A stretch of 64,000 nt of DNA from Argonema galeatum A003/A1. Lineage in GTDB: Bacteria > Cyanobacteriota > Cyanobacteriia > Cyanobacteriales > Aerosakkonemataceae. The stretch is taken from the NCBI RefSeq assembly GCF_023333595.1, contig NZ_JAIQZM010000014.1:92222-156221 (forward strand), given 5' to 3'. Shown here piece by piece: positions 1 to 8,677 of the stretch (its first letter is position 1; each line of letters opens with the position of its first letter). The translations under genes and the position numbers were made by a program. Below the pieces are notes generated by a model. That model worked only from the letters and a program-made list of their open reading frames with translations, ran no database searches and had not been told where the DNA came from.

Positions 1-636
1 GTTTACTACAAGCACGAGCTATTCAGTGAAATTATTGCTTTCCCACCCATGCCAATCAGTCTTGATTTCCGCCTATGGTTAGAGAAAAGTGAATTGCTTA
101 CTGCTCTTGAGCGTTGGGAGAAAATCAAGGGAATGGTTGCAAGGCAAGATTTAGAGCAAATGGTGGCATGGCAAGATGTAGACGAAGAATGGGATGAACG
201 AATGGAAGCTTTAGTTGAGCGAGTAGACATTGATGGGAAGGTGTACCTCGAAATTTCACCCACTGGTCAAATTTTCCATGAGACTTTCAAGGGTAGATTC
301 GAGTCGGTTCGTAGCCGAGTATTGCCTTCTCCTGTGCTAGAAAATGAGAAAAGAACACCTCGATTATCCAATCACGGCTGGGGAAATGCCCGGAAGCCTA
401 TTCTTGATTTTCTCCAGAAAATCGTCGATGAATGTCCCTATGTCCGCACTTGCTACGGAGATTACTGGAATCCAACATTGCCGTCCCCAGTGCTGTTTCG
501 GTTGAGGGGAGAGGAAATAGAAGGCATATTCAGCAATGGTACATGGACAGTCAAATTCATTGTTGAGACATCAGCAAACACACCAGAACAGCGTGCGGCT
601 TGCGTAGCTGACATGAATCGGCTTACTGAAAATTAG
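1..636 (+). CDS. Hypothetical protein, probably continuing from before the window
   Basis: I do not recognise the family. The first ATG is at 49, but the same frame is open back to base 1 without a stop, so the gene probably begins outside the window. The visible ~195 residues are soluble. The first third is rich in charged and Trp residues and looks helical; the second half is mixed alpha/beta with several Trp and Tyr. No signal peptide, membrane segment or catalytic motif is apparent. It precedes a group of nuclease-like genes on the same strand. Confidence 0.5.
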   Translation, partial: VYYKHELFSEIIAFPPMPISLDFRLWLEKSELLTALERWEKIKGMVARQDLEQMVAWQDVDEEWDERMEALVERVDIDGKVYLEISPTGQIFHETFKGRFESVRSRVLPSPVLENEKRTPRLSNHGWGNARKPILDFLQKIVDECPYVRTCYGDYWNPTLPSPVLFRLRGEEIEGIFSNGTWTVKFIVETSANTPEQRAACVADMNRLTEN

Positions 637-780
637 CGTTACGTTGTGATTAGTCTCTACTGTTGGCTTTGAAGAAACAGAAAGAGGCGATTGCTAGAAA
701 GTTCGATCGACAAGTTGAAAGTCTCAAGCTCTCTAACTGTTCCAGCATTCAAGCAGTATAAATCCATTCATGAGGTAAAT

Positions 781-1401
781 ATGTCTTTCAGCAGTTACAA
801 AAGTATCGGTGCAGTTGTCAAAGAATTCCAGATTACCTACACCGAATTTGATTTTATTGTCGAAACCGAGTTTAGTATTTCTGATTACTTCCGAGAAGAC
901 TTACAAACCGTGATGCGGGACGGTGTAGTTGATAACTCGGAATTTGCCATCTGTGAAAATTTGATTTATCCCCTTCTGAAAGAAGTTTGGAAGTGCTATC
1001 GTAGCAAGTTCATCTTGTGGAGTCATCAGTCACTAACTTACGATCAGAATCTTTCCGGTTTTCCTGAGTATATCTTGGCTAAACGATCGCCTTTGGGAAA
1101 AGTGGTATTTGACAAACCTTATTTACTTTTGGTTGAGGCAAAACAAGATAAATTTGATGAGGGATGGGGACAGTGTTTAGCAGAAATGGTGGCCGCGCAA
1201 CAACTTAATGAGGAAGGAGATATAATTGTATTTGGCATTGTCTCGAATGGAGGAATATGGCAATTTGGCAAACTGGAAGCAAATGTCTTTACTAGAAATA
1301 GTATCTTCTACACGATCCAGGATCTGGATAAACTCTTTGCTGCTGTTAACTACATTTTCCAACAGTGCGAATTACAGGTAGGCGAACTCGTGGCTGCTTA
1401 A
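781..1401 (+). CDS. Hypothetical protein with a PD-(D/E)XK-like core
   Basis: About 206 residues. The frame extends upstream to a TTG at 691, but the ATG at 781 has a GAGG eight bases upstream and is the better start. The centre has a hydrophobic strand followed by a Val-Glu-Ala-Lys motif (LLLVEAKQD), then a helix and a strand-turn reading FGIVSNGGIWQFG. That layout is typical of small restriction-endonuclease-fold proteins in cyanobacteria. It resembles the protein at 26072-26704, which has ESKQ and LTNGGSFMF at equivalent places. Nuclease activity is inferred from fold motifs only; the substrate is unknown. A Uma2-type gene follows after 45 bases. Confidence 0.6.
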   Translation: MSFSSYKSIGAVVKEFQITYTEFDFIVETEFSISDYFREDLQTVMRDGVVDNSEFAICENLIYPLLKEVWKCYRSKFILWSHQSLTYDQNLSGFPEYILAKRSPLGKVVFDKPYLLLVEAKQDKFDEGWGQCLAEMVAAQQLNEEGDIIVFGIVSNGGIWQFGKLEANVFTRNSIFYTIQDLDKLFAAVNYIFQQCELQVGELVAA

Positions 1402-1446
1402 TCTTTCTGGTTTCCATAATTCTATCGATCGAGATGAGAATAAACT

Positions 1447-2055
1447 ATGACCGTAACTAAAGTCAAACAACTACTAACCTTTGAGCAATTTCTTGAGCTA
1501 GAGGTTGATGAAGAAGGTCGTTATGAACTTGTTGATGGAGAAATTGTGAGAAAATTAGCTACAAGACAACATGACAATACAGCAGATTTTCTTGTCAGAA
1601 AGTTTGATAGAGAGGTTGAAAATCTCAATCTTAATTACAGAGTTTCAGGTAGAATTATGGTGAGGACACTCACGCCAGATGGTAGAGAACAAGGTCGATT
1701 TCCTGATGTGAGTGTAGTAGACAAAGCGCTCTGGGACTCGAACCTTTCTGCTTATACTGCTTTTGTTGAACCTCTACAGTTAGCTGTGGAGGTCATATCT
1801 ACTAATTGGGAGGATGACTATATCGATAAGCTGGATGAGTATCAACGGTTAGGAATTGCGGAATACTGGATTGTAGATTATTTGGCTTTAGGTAGTCGGA
1901 ATTATTTGGGCAATCCCAAAGTACCAACAATTTTTGTCTACTTACTGGATGAAAATGGGGTTTATCAATGTACTCCATATCGAGGTAATGACAGAATTGC
2001 ATCGCGGACTTTTCCAGAACTTGCGCTGACAGCAGAGCAAGTGTTTGCAGCATAG
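1447..2055 (+). CDS. Uma2 family putative endonuclease (DUF820)
   Basis: 202 residues, full length for the Uma2 family, which has a PD-(D/E)XK nuclease fold and is greatly expanded in cyanobacteria. Visible signatures are the N-terminal LLTFEQFLEL and YELVDGEIV segment, the FPDVSVVD strand carrying the acidic residue, LAVEVISTNWEDDY, and the C-terminal GIAEYWIVDY. The native function of the family is poorly established; it is often described as a mobile or repair-associated endonuclease. A second member is at 54486-55091. It lies between other nuclease-like genes on the same strand. Confidence 0.85.
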   Translation: MTVTKVKQLLTFEQFLELEVDEEGRYELVDGEIVRKLATRQHDNTADFLVRKFDREVENLNLNYRVSGRIMVRTLTPDGREQGRFPDVSVVDKALWDSNLSAYTAFVEPLQLAVEVISTNWEDDYIDKLDEYQRLGIAEYWIVDYLALGSRNYLGNPKVPTIFVYLLDENGVYQCTPYRGNDRIASRTFPELALTAEQVFAA

Positions 2056-2098
2056 ATATTGACAACATATAATATATAAAATCCCAAATCCAAAATCC

Positions 2099-3073
2099 TT
2101 GCATCGGATGACCCGACAACCGCACGACCAATTCGCCAAGCAGTATCTAGAAGAACTACTCGCACCGCTTGGCGAAGTAGAAATCAGCCGCGAAATAGCT
2201 GGGGAAGTCCGCCAAGTCGATATCTCCTTTGCACCGAATCCAACAGCCGATCGCGAAATACTGGGATTACTAGGTAAAATGGTATCTACTCCCTGTCTGC
2301 TGGAACCATTTCGCAATCAACCCAGCAAAACCGAGATTCGCAGCTGTATGGTGAAACTATTTTCCCTCCACAGCGAGTTACAGCGCAAAGCTAGGCGCGA
2401 AGACGAGGAACTTCCCGAAGCAGAATTACCCCGCTTGTGGATTTTGGCAACTTCCGCTTCCGCCGCCTTACTCGATAGCTTTGGCGCTAGACTAGAGTCA
2501 AACAATTGGCCTATTGGTGTTTACTTTTTAGCCGATTCCCTGAAGACAGCGGTAGTGGCGATAAACCAATTACCCCTTACCGAACAGACACTCTGGCTGA
2601 GAATTTTGGGAAAAGGGACTACTCAGCAGCAAGCCATTAATGAAATAATGGCACTCCCTGAAGGAAACCTATTACGCAGCAACGTTTTAGAACTGATTTC
2701 TACCTGGCGTATTAACGTAGAAGCAAAGGAAAATTTAACTGAAGATGAGAGGGAATTGGTTATGAATTTCACACGAGCTTATCTACAATGGCGGGAAGAG
2801 ACTTTACTAGAAGGACTACAGCAAGGACTACAGCAAGGACTACAGCAAGGACTACAGCAAGGACTACAGCAAGGACTACAGCAAGGACGTATAGAAGAAA
2901 GGCGTCTTTTGATAGAAAACTCGATCGCAGCTAAATTTGGCGCTTTGGATGAGGAACTGTCCCAGGTAATTGAGCCTTGGCTAAAGTTACCTTCAGAAGA
3001 ATATTCCCGCTTGCTGCTACAATTGTCCAACTTATCTCGCGAAGATTTGTTGGCTAGATTTGGAATCGGATGA
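2099..3073 (+). CDS. Rpn-like nuclease/DUF4351-type protein with 12-bp repeat expansion
   Basis: 324 residues; ATG at 2108 is an alternative start. The N-terminal part (HDQFAKQYLEELLAPLG, then VDISFAP) matches the Rpn/putative-transposase PD-(D/E)XK proteins of cyanobacteria. The C-terminal ~70 residues (IAAKFGALDEELSQVIEPW ... LLLQLSNLSREDLLARFG) match DUF4351. Between them a 12-base unit is repeated six times at 2813-2884, giving GLQQ repeats in a predicted helix. The stop overlaps the next gene's start as ATGA (3070-3073), so the two may be translationally coupled. Role in DNA processing is inferred from family. Confidence 0.75.
   Translation: MHRMTRQPHDQFAKQYLEELLAPLGEVEISREIAGEVRQVDISFAPNPTADREILGLLGKMVSTPCLLEPFRNQPSKTEIRSCMVKLFSLHSELQRKARREDEELPEAELPRLWILATSASAALLDSFGARLESNNWPIGVYFLADSLKTAVVAINQLPLTEQTLWLRILGKGTTQQQAINEIMALPEGNLLRSNVLELISTWRINVEAKENLTEDERELVMNFTRAYLQWREETLLEGLQQGLQQGLQQGLQQGLQQGLQQGRIEERRLLIENSIAAKFGALDEELSQVIEPWLKLPSEEYSRLLLQLSNLSREDLLARFGIG
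2813..2884 (+). repeat. 12-bp tandem repeat, six copies, in coding sequence
   Basis: GGACTACAGCAA is repeated six times without interruption and encodes Gly-Leu-Gln-Gln. Copy-number change would preserve the reading frame. The Rpn-type gene at the window's right end carries a comparable 12-base expansion at the same relative place. Confidence 0.95.
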
Positions 3074-4242
3074 GAAAGGAAACTCTGAGAATGCAGGCGG
3101 TGCAATCGCCAATTATCCCGGTGGTGGCGGAACTAATTCGCCACCATCCGGGGACGATTTCTTTGGGACAAGGGGTAGTTTATTATGGGCCGCCGTCGTC
3201 AGCAATGGATCGGATTTCCCAATTTCTAGCCAATCCCCAAAATCACAAATACCAAGCGGTAGAGGGAATCCCAGCATTACAAGAAGCAATTAAGAACAAA
3301 CTTTTACTCGAAAATAATATCGAAATTGATGATAGTCGCTGCATTGTGGTGACTGCTGGTGGAAATATGGCGTTTATGAATGCGATTCTGGCTATTACCA
3401 CACCAGGGAATGAAGTTATTCTGCAAACGCCATATTATTTTAATCACGAAATGGCGATCGCAATGGCAAGTTGCCAAGCAGTACTTGTACCTACGGATGA
3501 GAATTATCAGATAATTCCAGATCTGATCGAAAAAGCCATCACCGAGAAAACGCGAGCCATCGTCACCATTTCACCCAACAACCCGACTGGCGCAGTCTAT
3601 CCAAAAGAAGCATTGCAAAAAGTAACCGAAATTTGTCGCCAGCACGGTATCTACCATATTAGTGATGAAGCTTACGAATATTTTACCTACAATGGCGTAC
3701 AGCACTTCTCGCCAGGAGCAAATGCACAAAGTTCTGAGTACACCATTTTGCTTTATTCTCTTTCCAAAGCTTACGGTTTTGCTAGCTGGCGCATTGGCTA
3801 CATGGTAATCCCCGAACATCTGCTCCTTTCGGTTAAGAAAATTCAGGATACAATTCTGATTTGTCCGCCAGTTATCTCCCAGTATGCGGCTTTGGGAGCG
3901 TTGCAGGCAGGTGTAGGATATTGTAAAGAAAAGTTGAGCGCGATCGCAGTAGTGCGAGAAAAGTGCTTAAAAGAACTCGATCGCATCCAAGACTTATGTA
4001 CTATTCCTAAAGCCGATGGCGCTTTCTATTTTCTACTCAAAGTCCGCACTCAGCTAGGCGCGATGGAGTTGGTAGAGCGGCTGATCCGCGAACATGGGGT
4101 AGCCGTAATTCCAGGGACTACCTTTGGTATGGAAGATGGGTGTTACCTGCGCGTTGCCTACGGTGCCTTACAAGAGGAGACGGCTGTAGAAGGCATTGGG
4201 CGACTGGTGCGGGGTTTGCAAACGATTTTGGCCGCACCTTGA
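3070..4242 (+). CDS. PLP-dependent class I/II aminotransferase
   Basis: 390 residues, normal for fold-type I aminotransferases of the aspartate/aromatic branch. Visible features: GQGVVYYGPP near the N-terminus, the NNPTG motif (SPNNPTGAVYP), DEAYEYFTY with the Asp that contacts the pyridine nitrogen, and the Schiff-base lysine Lys233 in SLSKAYGFASWRIGY, with the phosphate-binding Arg after it. The first ATG overlaps the upstream stop by 4 bases; ATG at 3091 is an alternative that fits the usual N-terminus better. The exact amino donor cannot be read from sequence. Cytosolic. Confidence 0.88.
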   Translation: MRKETLRMQAVQSPIIPVVAELIRHHPGTISLGQGVVYYGPPSSAMDRISQFLANPQNHKYQAVEGIPALQEAIKNKLLLENNIEIDDSRCIVVTAGGNMAFMNAILAITTPGNEVILQTPYYFNHEMAIAMASCQAVLVPTDENYQIIPDLIEKAITEKTRAIVTISPNNPTGAVYPKEALQKVTEICRQHGIYHISDEAYEYFTYNGVQHFSPGANAQSSEYTILLYSLSKAYGFASWRIGYMVIPEHLLLSVKKIQDTILICPPVISQYAALGALQAGVGYCKEKLSAIAVVREKCLKELDRIQDLCTIPKADGAFYFLLKVRTQLGAMELVERLIREHGVAVIPGTTFGMEDGCYLRVAYGALQEETAVEGIGRLVRGLQTILAAP

Positions 4243-4284
4243 GGCCACACTCCTTTCCCGCTTTCAAGAATATCTATAAGGCCG

Positions 4285-4316
4285 CAGAGGGGCAGAGGGG
4301 CAGAGGGGCAGAGGGG
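4285..4316 (+). repeat. 8-bp tandem repeat (CAGAGGGG x4)
   Basis: Four copies of CAGAGGGG in the gene-free stretch 4243-4547. The same unit recurs inside the ictB-like gene around 58580-58640. The rest of 4243-4547 holds no ORF, RNA or terminator that I can support. Confidence 0.85.
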
Positions 4317-4547
4317 AAAAAGAATGATAGATAATCTTCTGGCCCAAGGGAGTAACTATCAGGATTCTACAGGAAGTCGGTAAGTGTGACTCCGCTCACA
4401 CCGCTGAGTTGGGTTTAGTCACGAGGACTTAATAGCTCAGCTCACGCGATCGCCTTTTAATTATCACTGTTTGCTACAGAGTTTAGTCACCACTAACTAC
4501 AGTATTTTCACTCAATATTAAACATACCGATTTAAAACCCTAAGACG

Positions 4548-4826
4548 ATGATGCTAGTGAGCGAACCTGAAACGCAACCATCCAACTCATCTGATAACGA
4601 AATTCAGCAAATCCCTGCACAATATAAAGGCTGGCGGCTCAGTACTAAGCTGATCAACGGAAAGCTTTGGTTGCGTTGGCAACATCCACAAGAAAACTTT
4701 GCCCGGTTCGGCTGTCCCATAAATCAAGACGATATAGCCTCAACAATTAATCATGGACGATTTCTCATCGATTTAGCTATCAAGCTTGAGGAAGAAACGG
4801 CTAAACAACGACTAAAAAATCAATAA
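4548..4826 (+). CDS. Small hypothetical protein
   Basis: 92 residues, unrecognised. A disordered Ser/Gln/Pro-rich N-terminus (about 1-22) is followed by an aromatic-rich segment (YKGWRLSTKLINGKLWLRWQHP) and a C-terminal helix with mixed charge. It ends shortly before the convergent methyltransferase operon. Start could be either of two adjacent ATG codons. Kept as a gene because of its compact domain-like composition and lack of a better reading on the other strand. Confidence 0.55.
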   Translation: MMLVSEPETQPSNSSDNEIQQIPAQYKGWRLSTKLINGKLWLRWQHPQENFARFGCPINQDDIASTINHGRFLIDLAIKLEEETAKQRLKNQ

Positions 4827-4873
4827 TACCTCTCTCTAAGGCTTTGATTTTTGGCGGTTACAACAGAGTTTTC

Positions 4874-5476
4874 CTATTTTTGCAAAACGCAGAACAGTGC
4901 TAGTGGAAGTTGCTCCAACGTACCGTGATATACAGTTTCTTGAACATCGCAGACGTTGAATTTGCTGCTAAAAATTTCTTTTATTTCTTCTTGTGTAAAT
5001 CGATAAGGCCCTGCCTCGCGTGTTTCCTTATGACTAAAGCATTTAAGGAAAAGGTAGCCATTAGGCTTAATCAATCTATCTACAACGAGAACGTAATCTT
5101 GTCTTTGCTCTGGAGGCAAGACATGAAAACAGCCGCGATCGAATATAATATCAAAATTTTCCTCAAGCTTACTGTTGAGAATATCATCCTGTTTCCAGAT
5201 AATATCCAAACCCTTTTCTTTGGCTTTATCTTCGGCTTTGCTCACAGCTGCGGCTGAAAGATCGGTGCCGGTAACTTTAAAGCCGAGTAGTGCCAATGCC
5301 ATAGCCTGCGTACCTGGCCCAGTGCCGATATCCAGTGCGGTTCCTGACTGTAAGTTTAGTTTGGTTAAGGCCCGATCGAGGTCTGGATCGATCTCCGGGT
5401 TAAACCAAGGCATGGTTTCTACTTCCTTTTCTTGGTACAACTGTTCCCAGTTAGGAAATTCGCGTTCTGTATTCAT
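4874..5476 (-). CDS. Class I SAM-dependent methyltransferase
   Basis: 200 residues. Motif I is ALDIGTGPGTQAMALA (SAM binding), motif II VTGTDLSAAAVSKA with the acidic ribose-binding residue, then DIIFDRGCFHVLP and the post-motif NGYLFLKCFSHKE. The N-terminal WEQLYQ...MPWF is typical of the thiopurine-methyltransferase-like or TehB-like group. Start ATG is preceded by a clear Shine-Dalgarno (AGAGGATTTA-ATG). It is the second gene of an operon, 8 bases after the lipoprotein methyltransferase at 5485. Cytosolic; substrate unknown. Confidence 0.85.
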   Translation of the reverse strand: MNTEREFPNWEQLYQEKEVETMPWFNPEIDPDLDRALTKLNLQSGTALDIGTGPGTQAMALALLGFKVTGTDLSAAAVSKAEDKAKEKGLDIIWKQDDILNSKLEENFDIIFDRGCFHVLPPEQRQDYVLVVDRLIKPNGYLFLKCFSHKETREAGPYRFTQEEIKEIFSSKFNVCDVQETVYHGTLEQLPLALFCVLQK

Positions 5477-5484
5477 TAAATCCT

Positions 5485-6228
5485 CTACTTTTTGAACACC
5501 ATTATATGCTGCTGAGGCAAAATATTTTTCGTTTCAACCCAGACAAGACCAACCGCTGACATTTCTTTGCGGACTTGGTTTTGTGTCATTTTATGTAGCG
5601 GTTTTATCATCACAAATGGATTCTCACCCCGGTATTCAACGAGAACTACCCGTCCACCCGGTTTGAGCGCCGTCACTATTCCTTCCATCACTTCTTTAGG
5701 ATAGCTGAATTCGTGATAAGCATCTACCATTAAGGCTAGGTCAATACTTTCCTGGGGGAGTTTGGGGTCGGTAACGGTTGCCAAAATAGGTTCGACATTA
5801 GTAACACTGTTCTCTTTATTCAAAAAGTTAATAATGTCAAGCATCTGGGGTTGAATATCTACAGCCAAAACCTTCCCTTCTGGCACTAAAGGACTAATCC
5901 GAAAACTGAAATAACCTGTACCTGCTCCAATATCGGCTACAATATCGGTTGGTTTCAAGTCGAGGGATTCTACCACAAGGTTTGGTTGTTCTTCTTTCTC
6001 GCGACTCGATCGCTCCAGCCACATCGCTCCCTGGTGTCCCATAACTTGGGCTATCTCTCTGCCCATGTAAACTTTACCAATGCCGTCTGGGCTGTGTATG
6101 GCCCGATCTTGATAAACAGCTGACACCACTTCCACGGTCTGACAGGCACTGAGAATCAGCCCGCAGAGGATGATAAAGATAATGGCTGTTACTCGGCCAA
6201 AAAAGTTAGGATGATTTTTTGTACCCAT
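5485..6228 (-). CDS. Methyltransferase-fold protein with lipoprotein signal
   Basis: 247 residues. The N-terminus has basic residues, a hydrophobic stretch and the lipobox LILSAC, so it is predicted to be exported and lipid-anchored. A class I methyltransferase domain follows: DIVADIGAGTGYFSFRI (motif I), VLAVDIQPQMLD (motif II), DLALMVDAYHEFSYP and a KPGGRVVLVEYRG motif. Known relatives are predicted extracytoplasmic methyltransferases in cyanobacteria and proteobacteria. Export of a SAM-dependent fold is odd because SAM is cytosolic. First gene of a two-gene operon with 4874-5476. Confidence 0.82.
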   Translation of the reverse strand: MGTKNHPNFFGRVTAIIFIILCGLILSACQTVEVVSAVYQDRAIHSPDGIGKVYMGREIAQVMGHQGAMWLERSSREKEEQPNLVVESLDLKPTDIVADIGAGTGYFSFRISPLVPEGKVLAVDIQPQMLDIINFLNKENSVTNVEPILATVTDPKLPQESIDLALMVDAYHEFSYPKEVMEGIVTALKPGGRVVLVEYRGENPFVMIKPLHKMTQNQVRKEMSAVGLVWVETKNILPQQHIMVFKK

Positions 6229-6293
6229 TGTTACTCAAATGATTAATGCAGCACGACACTGATATCGCAATCACTAATGACTAAAAAACTTTT

Positions 6294-7079
6294 ATGAATG
6301 ACTTGGATAAATATTACAAAATACTTGAACTGGAGCCGGGAGCAACTCTTGAAGAGGTTAACCAGGCTTACAAAGATTTGGCATTTATTTGGCATCCTGA
6401 CCGCATTCCTAAAGATAATATCCGATTACAACAGAAAGCGCAAGATAAACTCAAAGAAATCAATGAAGCTCGCGATCGCTTGCGCTCTTTTCAACCAAAA
6501 CCTCTAACTACAGCTAAACAAAAGCAACCTCAATCCCCGCATCAATCTCACTCACAATCCCCGCATCAATCTCACTCACAATCCCCGCATCAATCTCACT
6601 CACAATCTCCGCATCAATCTCACTCACAATCTCCGCATCAATCTCACTCGCAATCCCCACATCAATCTCACTCACAATCTCCGCATCAATCTCACTCTCA
6701 ATCCCAGAAACAAAATGCAGATTTGAGTGGAAAAGACATGAGTCAGGCAGACTTAAGCGAAAAAGATTTATCTGGAAGAAACCTGAGCCGCGCTAACCTA
6801 ACTGGTGCCAATCTCAAAGATGCCTTTCTGCACAAAACTAATCTTAATGGAGCCAACTTATTTAAAGCCGATTTGTTTAGAGCTAATCTGCTGCAAGCCG
6901 ATCTTCGAGAAGCCAATTTACGCGAAGCTAATTTAATTGGAGCCGATTTGAGTGGAGCCGATTTGAGGGGAGCCGATTTGAGAGGAGCCAAAGTCGGGTC
7001 TAGCGGACGCATTTTTGTGAAACTGGTGGGAGCAAACTTAGCTGGGACAATTATGCCTGATGGCACAATTCATGATTAA
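6294..7079 (+). CDS. DnaJ-domain / pentapeptide-repeat fusion
   Basis: 261 residues with three parts. Residues 1-66 are a J domain (YYKILELEPGATLEEVNQAYK, with the HPD motif in WHPDR) that would stimulate an Hsp70 ATPase. Residues ~81-136 are seven copies of the octapeptide SPHQSHSQ. Residues ~143-255 are pentapeptide repeats of the A(D/N)LxG type (ADLSG, ANLTG, ADLRG), which fold as a right-handed quadrilateral helix. J-domain proteins with other C-terminal modules are common in cyanobacteria; the His/Ser/Gln linker is unusual. No membrane segment; cytosolic. Client unknown. Confidence 0.88.
   Translation: MNDLDKYYKILELEPGATLEEVNQAYKDLAFIWHPDRIPKDNIRLQQKAQDKLKEINEARDRLRSFQPKPLTTAKQKQPQSPHQSHSQSPHQSHSQSPHQSHSQSPHQSHSQSPHQSHSQSPHQSHSQSPHQSHSQSQKQNADLSGKDMSQADLSEKDLSGRNLSRANLTGANLKDAFLHKTNLNGANLFKADLFRANLLQADLREANLREANLIGADLSGADLRGADLRGAKVGSSGRIFVKLVGANLAGTIMPDGTIHD
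6534..6701 (+). repeat. 24-bp tandem repeat, seven copies, in coding sequence
   Basis: Seven near-identical 24-base units encode SPHQSHSQ in the DnaJ-pentapeptide protein. Copies differ mainly by CCC/TCT/TCC synonymous changes, so the array is recent or homogenised and frame-neutral. Confidence 0.95.
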
Positions 7080-7086
7080 TATTTTC

Positions 7087-7195
7087 AGGAGTTAGGCAAA
7101 AACCAATGTTTTGCCCCCTAGCCCCCAAATCTGGGGGAACAGGACTTTTCTCCCCCCAGATTTGGAGGGCTAGAGGGGAGAAAAGCGTAAGTCCT
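7087..7195. repeat. MITE-like palindromic repeat, copy 1
   Basis: About 109 bases with imperfect terminal inverted repeats (AGGAGTTAGGCAAAAA at one end, GCGTAAGTCCT at the other) and an internal inverted pair CCCCCAAATCTGGGGG / CCCCCCAGATTTGGAGGG. A related copy is at 8814-8924. No ORF inside; a non-autonomous element or repetitive palindrome is likely. Confidence 0.8.
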
Positions 7196-7259
7196 AATTT
7201 TGATTAAAATTTCGTAACAATAGCATAAAATAAAAAGAAGCGACATTTTCATATCTGCT

Positions 7260-8039
7260 ATGCACCTGACCTGGTTAGACAGCAATTCCTGGTTGATTGA
7301 AATCGGCGGGAAACGAATTCTCCTCGATCCTTGGCTGGTTGGTTCGTTAGTTTTCGGTAACATCGACTGGCTTTTCAAAGGCTCTAAGGGTACTGAACGC
7401 CCAATACCAGAGAATATTGACCTGATTCTGCTATCACAGGGTTTGGAAGATCACGCGCACCCACCGACGCTTAAACAGATCGATCGCACAATTCCCGTTG
7501 TCGGTTCTCCTAATGCTGGTAAAGTAGCGCGGGAGTTAGGTTACACCCAGGTAACGGCACTCGCTCACGGGGAGACATTCGCGTTGAATAAAAGCGTCCA
7601 AATCAAGGCAATTCCCGGCTCTCCCATTGGCCCCACATTGATTGAAAATGGTTATCTTCTCAAAGAGTTAGAAACTAGCTTAACTCTCTATTACGAACCG
7701 CACGGATATCATTCCCCTTTGCTGAAAGAAGCGGCACCTGTCGATGTGGTAATTACTCCGATCATTGACCTGGCGCTGCCTTTGCTTGGGCCGATTATCA
7801 AGGGTACTAAAAGTGCTTTAGAGGTGGCAAAATTGCTACAACCCCAAGTGTTGTTGCCCACAGCTGCTGGGGGAGATGTGACCTTTGAGGGATTGCTCAT
7901 GTCTTTGCTTCGAGTTGTGGGAAGTGCAGATGAATTGCGGTCTAGGTTGGCTGAAAATAATCTCGCGACACGGCTGATCGAACCAAAACCTGGGGAGCGT
8001 TTTGAACTGCAATTAGAGCCGCGGGCATTAGCTTTGTAA
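7260..8039 (+). CDS. Metallo-beta-lactamase-fold hydrolase-like protein
   Basis: 259 residues. The N-terminus MHLTWLDSNSWLIEIGGKRILLDPW is the standard opening of UlaG-like MBL-fold proteins, and DVVITPIIDLALPL and LLPTAAGGD fit later strands. The usual metal motif HxHxDH is degenerate: the equivalent segment reads SQGLEDHAHPPTL, so the first His pair is replaced while Asp-His remains. I recall that this SQGL(E/D)DH(C/A)H variant is shared by cyanobacterial and plant homologues, so it is probably a family trait. Substrate and catalytic status unknown. Likely co-transcribed with 8075-8314 (35-base gap). Confidence 0.8.
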   Translation: MHLTWLDSNSWLIEIGGKRILLDPWLVGSLVFGNIDWLFKGSKGTERPIPENIDLILLSQGLEDHAHPPTLKQIDRTIPVVGSPNAGKVARELGYTQVTALAHGETFALNKSVQIKAIPGSPIGPTLIENGYLLKELETSLTLYYEPHGYHSPLLKEAAPVDVVITPIIDLALPLLGPIIKGTKSALEVAKLLQPQVLLPTAAGGDVTFEGLLMSLLRVVGSADELRSRLAENNLATRLIEPKPGERFELQLEPRALAL

Positions 8040-8074
8040 AGTAACGTTTGTGTTCTTTTATATAGGATTTAAAA

Positions 8075-8314
8075 ATGCGCTGTACGATTTCGAGTCGCGC
8101 TGGTCAAGTTTTGGCTAGAGGTAGTTTGGCAATTCAAAAAGATGAAGAGGGGGAACTACAACTGGTTTTCCGAACCGATGCGGGAAACGTAATCTCAGGA
8201 GGCCCGATCGCTTCTGATGGAGACTTAACTTCAGGCAGTGAAGTTCTATTTCGGCAGTTCTTTGAAACTTGGGGAATGAGCGATTTGACGCTTACTGCTA
8301 AAACTAAAACATAA
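8075..8314 (+). CDS. Small hypothetical protein
   Basis: 79 residues, unrecognised. The composition suggests a small beta-rich fold (CTISSRAGQVLARGSLAIQK, then LQLVFRTDAGNV). It lies 35 bases after the MBL-fold gene and is followed by two hairpins, the second a good intrinsic terminator, so it closes that transcription unit. Function probably linked to the MBL-fold protein, by position only. Confidence 0.65.
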   Translation: MRCTISSRAGQVLARGSLAIQKDEEGELQLVFRTDAGNVISGGPIASDGDLTSGSEVLFRQFFETWGMSDLTLTAKTKT

Positions 8315-8334
8315 GGATTTGTCATCAGTCATAG

Positions 8335-8369
8335 AGAAACCCGGTGAGAGCAGAAGTTGCCGGGTTTCT
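8335..8369 (+). terminator. Hairpin of the AGAAACCCGG family
   Basis: AGAAACCCGG pairs with CCGGGTTTCT across a 15-base loop just after the gene ending at 8314. It has no T-run, so it is as likely a dispersed palindrome as a terminator. The same motif occurs inside all three NRPS genes. Confidence 0.5.
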
Positions 8370-8384
8370 GGGGTAACTTAATAA

Positions 8385-8410
8385 AAAGCCCGGTAGAACC
8401 ACCGGGCTTT
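8385..8410 (+). terminator. Rho-independent terminator
   Basis: A perfect 10-bp stem AAAGCCCGGT / ACCGGGCTTT with a 6-base loop. It follows the 7260-8314 gene pair by about 70 bases. The T-run after the stem is short (TTT is part of the stem). Confidence 0.7.
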
Positions 8411-8677
8411 ACTGTATATCAGGAGGAACGCGGACAAACTTTTTAAGACTAAATCATAACTGGATATGGATAGCAATAGACTTATTGATAATTTGATCGG
8501 GAGAAGCTGCCTTTGGCTTGCATTTAGCTTATCTCTTTATATTGAGCTATTATTGTAAAATAATGTGTGATAAAAGTACTAAAGAATGTTGATAATAATC
8601 ATCTAAATATGTGATGAGGTAATTAATTTATTGTGACTTGGTAGTTTTTAACTATGTGATACCCGTTTGCTACATTT

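Noticed and set aside
3060..3293. ORF overlapping the aminotransferase start
   Set aside because: It is a shifted frame of the aminotransferase, whose own frame is clearly coding.
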